Source: Ampullaceana balthica (taxonomy: Eukaryota > Mollusca > Gastropoda > Lymnaeidae). From it: a DNA stretch of 64,000 nt. The notes beneath the pieces are model-generated. The model saw only the letters and a program-made list of their open reading frames with translations. It was not told where the DNA came from and searched no databases. The stretch's first letter is position 1, and each line of letters begins with the position of its first letter. Made by a program: the position numbers and the translations under genes. Positions 49,501 to 58,500 of the stretch are shown here, one piece after another. The DNA is taken from NCBI GenBank assembly GCA_944989445.1, contig CALYLW010001203.1, forward strand, positions 110,313 to 174,312, read 5' to 3'.

Positions 49501-52500
49501 TCTTCTATAGAGTATTAATGCCTGTAACCTACATTATTGCAGATTCTATTTCTATAAAGAAGATTATTGCATCCTTCACTTATCCATGGTATGTATCTAG
49601 GGTTGAAATTCATTAGAGTTTTGATTGTTGATAGTGTTTTTTAATTTCCATACAAATCCTATCTGGATTTTGAAAGTCTATAATGTATGTAATCTAACAG
49701 CTCATTATTTAAATTTTAAAATAAAATATTTGCTGGCTGTGCACTTCAGTGAAAGCCCCACTGGACCCGAATTTGTGTTAAATTCATGGTCTTACCATGA
49801 TATTTTGGCTGCTTCAAGATCCTTCTTAATCTGTGCAGGGTTCAATTGGGTCTTGTGGTCATCCCCTACTTTATCTTTGGCACTGTAAATAATGGTGACG
49901 TCTGTCGACAGAGCAGAATTGAGCTGCTGCATGACTGTTAGACTGTGCTGCAGCTGAGCATCAATGTCTGACATACCATCTGATGGCATACCCTCTGTAG
50001 AGTTGATGTCAAACAATTGTTGGAAAAAAAATCATTGGGTTTTAATGAGATATTTAAAATGAACATGAAAAAAATTTATGAAATGATTTAAATATTATCG
50101 CTCTAAGGAAGAATAATTTTTATAGTGAAGTTTTAGCAGCAATGATTACCAACAAGCTGTGACATAGAAATAGTGTGGAAGAACTTTCTACATTGTAGAA
50201 ACGGAGCCCTGTTATCTCGTGCTAGTTTGATCAGACTTCTTTCAAACATGGCAGGATCAAGTGTGCCCTGAATGGATTGGAAGAAAATTTTTTCACATCA
50301 ATAATGTGCCACTGTTACATAGATGCTACACATATAGTTATAAATAAGTTATAATTTGATTCATTGACATATTTAAGCTGATTTGGTTAGAGGTTTGCGA
50401 ATCCTTAATCTCTAAGTTGTGTGAGACAGTAATATTGACTTAGATTTGATTATGACGATCCCATTGAAATAATTTGTGTGTACCAACCTCTTTGAGAACA
50501 CAGTCAGGGCATGGAACCAAAAACTCATAGACGACTCCATGGAAGGATTCCTCTATCAGGGACTCAAAAATTTCATGAATGAGAAAGATGACATTTTCAG
50601 GTCTGGGGCCCTTGACCTTGACCTGCAGCTCACAATCGCTGGTGGACAACAGGAGTATAAGAAATATTTGTACACTTATACGACATCAGGATTATAAGAA
50701 ATGTTTGTACACATATCCAATTTTCCGTAAATCAATCACATTTATAGATAACATTCAAAGGTGTGTTTACATATTTAACATTACAATGATTAACCTGAAA
50801 AGTTGAAAATAAATACATATTTTACAGAAAAACATTTTCACTAAAGAAAAAAAAATCTCATCAGTTGCCTTTTGTTATTTGCAGTGTAATTAGGGCTGTC
50901 AATATTGTTGAAATATGCTGCCCGGGTACCCGTCCAAATTTCGAATGGGTACTCGGGTTACCCGATCGAAACATCGCATAATTTTCCCAGTCATGACCAC
51001 TATACAAAGCTACCTAGCCACCTTCCATGCACTTCATTTCACACAGTAGCTACACGGCCGGCCTTTTAGGGGCCGTACAAAAATGATGTCATGCGATTTT
51101 GGCTGATTACACGTCACAGGTTGTCACAAAAACTTAAAGCCCCCTCCAATATGACGTCACAAAGCTTTACGCCCCCCCCATAAAAGATGTACTTCCTGTT
51201 TGAAAATGAGCATATGTCAACTTTATTGTCCTTTAATTTTGTATTTAATGTGAAGTTGAACTCTAAAAATCGCTACACGCTTAAATCCGTGTAAAACATC
51301 ATTAAATAAATTGTAAGCAATCAAATATTTTAGGGGAACTTTTATTTAAAGTTGCGCGTTTTGATGTGACGTCTTATCTTATCTTATCTGTTTACAGACA
51401 CTCCTTCTATACAGAAGATTATTGCGTCCTACGCTTATCTATGGTTTGTGTTTAGTCCTGCATTTTTATTAGAGATTTAAATGTTGATAAAGTGTTGGTT
51501 TTCCTGGATTCTTCAGGCAACCCATTCCCCGCCCGAATTCCGGACGGGAAGAAGGAAAACTTGTATGTGTTTGTTCTTGCATACGGAATAAGAAAGGTGT
51601 TTTTATCCTTATGTCTATCTGAGGGTTGTATTAAGCTATCTTTGTGTTGTATTTCTAAATTAGAATTAATTGCTTTATGTATAATTAATACTTTGCTCTT
51701 GGTTCTTCTATCCTCACATTTATTCTTAAACACATCCCTCCCCCTCGTCACAAATGTGTGACCCCCTCCTCCCCTAGGTGTGTAACGTCATTTATTGACG
51801 GGCCCTTATCCATCTTACACTGTTAGTAATAGTAACTAATTTATTGACTTTAAAAAATTACACATTTTGGTGTATTATTAAAAACAGTTTTTGGGCAAGG
51901 CACACGCTGTAATGAACACACGATACACAATCGAATGGAAGGAGGAGGGGTAGATAAACAACATCACCAATCGTAAACCCATTGTCGGCGTATTTCAAAG
52001 ATCAAAGTTAGTTTCAAAGCAGGGGTGTTTTTATTAACGGTTCCCAGGTACCCGTTGACAGGCCTAATTGTAATATCGTTTTTTTTAAAAAAACAATCAT
52101 TTTAAAAGTGATTTAAGTTTTAACTTTGAGGTTTGTTCTAATGTACATCATCCCTAGTGCAAACCCATCCCAAATTTTGTTGCTTTAATAAATTATGTCA
52201 AAGTTAGATTTGCTTTCAATGTTGTTTGCTAATAAAGTGAACGTTTGCAGTCAGGCTATTGGGAACACCGATTCTAATTAAAGCAGAGAGTTGATACTGC
52301 AGGTAGGACGGTGGCTTCTCATTTAACAAACACCTTGTTTGCAGAATCAGAGCTTCATGTTTGTTCTTTTTAAGCAGCGAGCCTCGCTTCCATATAAGCT
52401 TCCCGTCTGATAACTGGAAAAGTCTGACCTGAAAGTGCAGGTGCAGGAAAAAATATATTAATATGTTGCAGGGTGTCCAAGAAAAAAACGTTTTAACTTT

Positions 52501-55500
52501 TACATAATTGAATTGCGAATCTCAAAGCAAAATATCTTTTTGAAAGTTTTATGCCGCTTAATATTTCCTTCTTTGTAATAGGGAAATAAACATCATGGTA
52601 GAAAATTAAATAAAAAACTATTGTGACTTTTAAACAAACCTGAGCTCTGTTGAAGAGACCTGCTGGCAAGTAAGAAAACTGGTAAACAAGCTTTGTCTCC
52701 TTCTCATTCTTAGAATGGTCAACAAGTGTCCAAGTCAGCTAAAAAAAAATCAAAAAAAAATTCTATTATAAATATATGTTGATAAACAGTGGCAGGGGCG
52801 AGATGGTCGAGTGGCATGCGCGCTCGGCTGGCGTACCGATGGTCACGGGTTTGAATCCATGTGAAGGCAAGGATTTGTTCGCGGGGCCTAGGGCGTCCCT
52901 TATGAACAAACGGGCTATAGAACGATTATACACAATAAATATAATAAATATATGTAAAAACACTAAATTATGTCATAGTGTTGAAATGTGGACAATTTAT
53001 TTTATTTTTAAAACATTATTTAGCAGACAATTAAAGTTTTTTTCTCCGTATTGTAGGCTATATTTTATAAAGTTATGGGTTATATTTAATACACTTATAG
53101 GCTATATCTAATAAATAAATGTATAGGTTATATTTCTATTTTATTATAAGCTCACATCACTTGGCACTTCCTGAGGAAGTAGACATGGGACAATGTTCAC
53201 TGGCTCTTCTGGGATGGGAAATGTCAAATCAAACTGTTCAGTCAGTTGTAACAACCAGTGGTGTAGGTTCTCAGGGTAGTCATGCCATATTTCTGGTATG
53301 TACTTGTGAAGGAAACGACCATGATGCTCCTGACAGATGTTTAAATTAAAGCCATTAACTGCTGAGGTAATAGCGGATACTCTGTGATATAATTTATGTT
53401 ACTCATGTGGAGATATTCATTAGCAATGTTCATTAATGTTATTTCCTTGTATATAATATGCAGGAGACCACATAAAGTACTGTTATTTCTGGTATAAATT
53501 TCAATCATTCATGATTTTATGTAAAGAAAAAAACAACAAAAAACATTGGCACAGATAAAAATTCCAGAATTAAAAAGAAATGATAAAGAAAGAAGTGATT
53601 TTTTAGTGGATATAATTAATTGTTAACACAGGAATAAATGCATGACGTTTGTGGTTAAATGAAATTTATTCAATGTCATGGTTAACCTTTGACTTACTTG
53701 TATTTGTGAATTTTTAATAGACATAACACATGAAATGACATTTGACTTAATTGTAATGGTCAATTTTAAAAGACACAATGCATGACATGACATTTGACTT
53801 GTATTGGTGAAATTTTGACAGACACAACACATGAAATGACATTTGAATTAATTGTATTGATGAATTTTTACATACACAATGCATGAAATGACATTTGACT
53901 CACTTGTATTGGTGAATTTTTGACAGACACAACACATGACATGACATTAACTATCCACTGAGGGTTGATGACCACCTGTTCCCTCAGGAACTCATTGTCA
54001 AAGTACTGCACGGTGCCAAGCTCATGCAGGAACTGGATAGCTTCTCGAATCTTAAGTCAGATGTTAAAAAAAAATTTATTTTAACAGATCTAAGTTTATA
54101 CATTTCGTATATCCAATTTTAAAGATTTGCCATTTTTTGGGGGTATAATTTCCTTATTAAGTTGTGATCATATGTTAATTCAATTATAAAACAACACAAC
54201 TGGTATTATAAACAATTATATGTCAGTTTCACTTACATCTTTCTCATCATAGATGCCAATATTCATGCCATATTCTTGTATAAATTTCCAAGGTAGAATA
54301 CTGGTCTTAGAGCGATCTCTAATTTAAAAGATTTGAAATTTGGGCATTAAGAAATTTCACAATCGAAAAAATAAACAGAATAAAAATTTTCGAAAAATAA
54401 AACACAATTTAATGTATGAAATACTTAGCACCAACATCACTCTTTCAGCTTCTTTAGTACAAAACATTTTAAAGTAATTCTGATATGATTTATTAAAATT
54501 GCTTTAGCTCACCCCAGAATTTTTTTCTCCAAGTCAAGCCAGACTTTAGGAACTTTCTCCCCCATGTTTTTCTGTTCCAGTGTCACACGGAGGAGTTCCT
54601 CTTCCAGTTTTTGAATGCCCTGATGGTAGTTTTAAATTAAACAAATTTAATTCACACTTTTTGGCAGAAAAAAACCTATAAGAATGATAGTTCCCAGTAT
54701 GCAAGAGACAAATGATGCTGCTGTCACAGTTGCTTAAGAGCTTGCTGGGGTTCTGTGCTTTATAAGTTCTTAAATAATTATAATAATTGTTAATATTCTT
54801 TAGGGGTCTACCGATATGCATTTTTGCCGATATTGCCGATACCGATATTACAGATATTTTTTTTGCCGATATGAGTATTTGTTAGGACAAAAACCAGCTG
54901 TCATATTTGATGACGTCATTCCTAAATTTATCACTCGTAATTATTTATATTTCAATTAGGGGTCTACCGATATGCATTTTGGCCGATATTACCGATATTT
55001 TTTCCCGATATGAGTGCCAATATGAGTATTTGTTAGGAAATAAAATAACAGCAGTCATATTTGATGACATCATTCTTAAATTTATCACTCGTAATTGTTT
55101 ATATTTTATAATTTAGGGGTCTGCCGATATGCAGTTTTGCCGATATTACTGATTTTTTTTGTTGGCCGAAACGAAGTTTCTGATATGTTTGAAAGTTCCA
55201 ATTCTTATCTTATCTGTTTACAGACGCTCCTTCTATACAGAAGATTATTGCGTCCTACGCTTATCTATGGTTTGTGTTTAGTCCTGCATTTTTATTAGAG
55301 ATTTAAATGTTGATAAAGTGTTGGTTTTCCTGGATTCTTCAGGCAACCCATTCCACGCCCGAATTCCGGACGGGAAGAAGGAAAACTTGTATGTGTTTGT
55401 TCTTGCATACGGAATAAGAAAGGTGTTTTTATCCTTATGTCTATCTGAGGGTTGTATTAAGTTATCTTTGTGTTGTATTTCTAAATTAGAATTAATTGCT

Positions 55501-58500
55501 TTATGTATGATTACTACTTTGCTCTTGGTTCTTCTATCCTCTAGTGTTTCAAGGTTTAATGATTTAACTAATGGTGTTACTCTTGTCAGTTTCGAATATT
55601 CTCCAGTAATGAATCTGGCAGCTCTTTTTTGAATTTGTTCTAGTTTATCAATGTTTTCTTTGGTGGATGGGTCCCATACAGAAGATGCATATTCTAGTGC
55701 AGGTCTCACCAAAGTGAGGTAGCATTTTAGTTTTATATCTCTATTACATTTGTTAAAGTTCCTTTTTATAAAGCCTAAGGCTTTGTTTGATTTTTTAATA
55801 ACTTCATTGACATTGGGATTTCATGATAGTTTCTCATTTATTAAGACTCCTAAGTATTTTGCATCTTTAGTTTGGGTCAGTTCTTTTCCATGAATGTAAT
55901 ATTTTGAATTTATTTGTTTCTTTTTCTTTGTTACTCTTAACAGTTGACACTTTTCTGGATGGAAAGACATACTCCAGTTAGTTTCCCATTTTATCAATTC
56001 ATCTAAGTCTTTTTGTAAAATTTTGCTATCTTGTTCTGATTTAATTGTTCTATAGATTATACAATCATCAGCAAATAACCTAACTTTTGTACCTGTTGAG
56101 ATGTTGTTGGGTAAATCATTTATATAAAATAATAAGAGTAAGGGACCTAGCACAGTTCCTTGTGGAACTCCTGAGTTAACCTTTATTGGTGCAGATTTAG
56201 ATCCATTAATTATTACAGTTTGCTCCCTGCCCAAAAGGAAGTCTTGGATCCAGTGATGTAAGGAACCTGAGATTCCAAAGTAGTTAAGTTTTTTAAGTAA
56301 ACTAAGGTGGTGAACTTTGTCAAATGCTTTTGAGAAGTCTAGTAATATTGTATCTATTTGATCATTTTTGTCCAAGCCTTTTGATAGTTCATCTATTAAA
56401 CCTATTAATTGTGTTTCACATGATCTGTTTTTTCTAAAGCCGTGTTGATGTGGGCATAGGGCATTATATTTGTCAAGGTGGTTAACTATTCTACTATATA
56501 TTATGTGTTCTAGTAATTTACAGGTGATACTAGTAAGTGATACAGGCCTGTAATTACCAGGGTCTGATTTATCATGACCTATATAAGACTCATGACAAAA
56601 CGAACCGTCCTTTATAAAAATGTACAAGCAAAATTAGGAACTCCTTTTGAAACTTTAACTCATAATTATTAATTCTAACCAATAGTTTAATGGCTTTTGC
56701 ATACGGCCACCTTTTATGAATGAAACAATGAGAACAACGTATTTGTAATAGAGTGAAAATGAGGTTGAAGGATCAATGGTTGCCAATGACAACAAGTCTG
56801 CACACGGTAAATTTTGTTATTCCATTCGAAACTAAATGTTTTAGACATCTGTGATTCTGCGTGCATCTTTGCTATTATAGCAATTACGTCAACATATTGT
56901 TTACATGTTATCCATTTATTAGAGCAATTACGGTATACTTGGCATCGGCACTAGTTACACAGTATTTCCGAGTATACGAAAATTGGCCGATACCTAAACA
57001 ATATCATAGCACATGGCATACTGTATCGTGACTGTACATATTAATACTAGGACTCTTTTGGCTATTTCAATACCGGTATCGGGGTCGATATAATAATTTG
57101 TCGAGATATTGTAAATCTAATGATAGGGTTTTTTCGTGTTTTTTTTTGACATAAAAAAAAATATCGGTGACGTCAATATCGGGATCTTTACATGCTACCG
57201 ATATATCGGTAGACCCCTAATATTCTTATAATCTCACTTTTGCACTTTATTAATTGAAGGAATTTTACAATACTTGTTAACTAAAATTATATTTGTTTTT
57301 ATAATGCTGGGGCAATGAAGTTATCTTATCTTATCTACACAGACGCTCCTTCTATGCAGAAGATAGTTGCGTCCACAGACCATGACAGATAATCTGTTGG
57401 CAAGTGATGCAGCGTTCACAGGCCACGGCTTTGTGGGTTCCACGCATTATCCAGCCGCCTAACTACATGTAGTGTTAGGTACCCATTCGGAGCTGGGTGA
57501 CTCAGGGACGCCCTAGGCCCCGGGAACAAACCCTTGCCTTCACACGGATTCGAACCCGTGACCATCGGTACGACAGTCCAGTGCGCTGCCACTCGACCAC
57601 CGCGTTGATTAATTAAAATTTATTTTTTTTATATAAGACTGAGTATTTCAGTAAGACCCAAATAATTCTCCACACTATAGTATTAAAAAATTGTGACTGA
57701 CTTACAATTCCTTCTACAGAGCTCACAAAGTGGAAGCCAGCTATTTGAGGATATCTCTCCTTCAGATCAACCATTGGGATATCAGCTTTAGGAACCTATG
57801 CCGTAAAATATGAACCAATAAACATATTAAAAATGTTTCATTAAAATGCTGATGGGGTAATTATTTAAGTCTACTACAGTAGCAATTAATATTTGGGATG
57901 GCATTTGCTTGACAAATGACATATACATAAAAACAGTTATTCTAAAATTATTTTAGGCAACTGAATCATATTTCTATAGGCAGACTAAAGAATGCATCCA
58001 TACAAAATTATTGCCATAAACATTTTACTAGTTACATCTCATCTCTTTAATCCCACCTCTTTAAAACCATCAACACATAATCCTCATACAATATGGATAA
58101 CATTTTTTTTCCCCTCTACGTTACTGATAAAAATTTCTGCCATTTAAAAGCTGATCTCCCACCTGATCACAGTGGGTCCCCACAACAAAGATGGGTGTGT
58201 TAGGGGCATGACTGGCTATTGAACTGAGCCAGAATTCTAGACCTGCGTGCTCAAACCCTTGCCTGGTCGACCACAACAGGAGGTACACGGCTCGTTTGGA
58301 CAGGAAAAACTGAAACAATAAGAAGATGTTTGATTTAATGCAGCTCAACATTTATATGATGTCTAATTATTAAACAATATAATTTGCAATTGTCACGCTA
58401 GTAGTGTCTGTCAGTCAGTCCTGACGCTACTAATTTTAGAAAGCAGGGAAAACCAAATTACTGCACCAATGCATCAAAAGGTGTGCAAATTAAAGATGCG

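Larger units (their letters stand above)
45932..50638 (-). other. Post-COR linker and tandem TIR domains of the TIR-Roco gene
   Basis: Exons 50638-50488 and 50267-50150 finish COR with CPDC and a later FLQCRKFFH, a possible zinc-binding pair. TIR1 (49994-47903) reads DVTIIYSAKDK, CWLSDNMESVSEQDV, CKVVVALVSNNF and FCIVVIGESLEW. TIR2 (47733-45932) reads SVFISYSWSN, FSCWLDYDQPPAGKGLFK, SKVLVAFVSDEYVKS and IIVVVGTGREW. Both match the TIR fold: box 1, the CWL.D strand before the BB-like loop, then hydrophobic strands. TIR1 has a Glu at the position equivalent to the NADase Glu of SARM1; TIR2 has Phe there in my hand alignment. Confidence 0.82.
50891..52066. mobile_element. hAT-like MITE holding a nested PIF element and a LINE fragment
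   Basis: Left TAGGGCTGTCAA and right TTGACAGGCCTA, flanked by AGTGTAAT and ATTGTAAT (seven of eight match). Subterminal CCGGGTACCCG and GGTACCCG motifs face each other. The element encloses the PIF-like MITE 51069-51805, which encloses LINE sequence 51373-51716. Confidence 0.75.

Noticed and set aside
57540..57606. A genuine tRNA gene on the minus strand
   Set aside because: A and B boxes are clear but stems do not pair properly and the block continues into a SINE body with a LINE tail.
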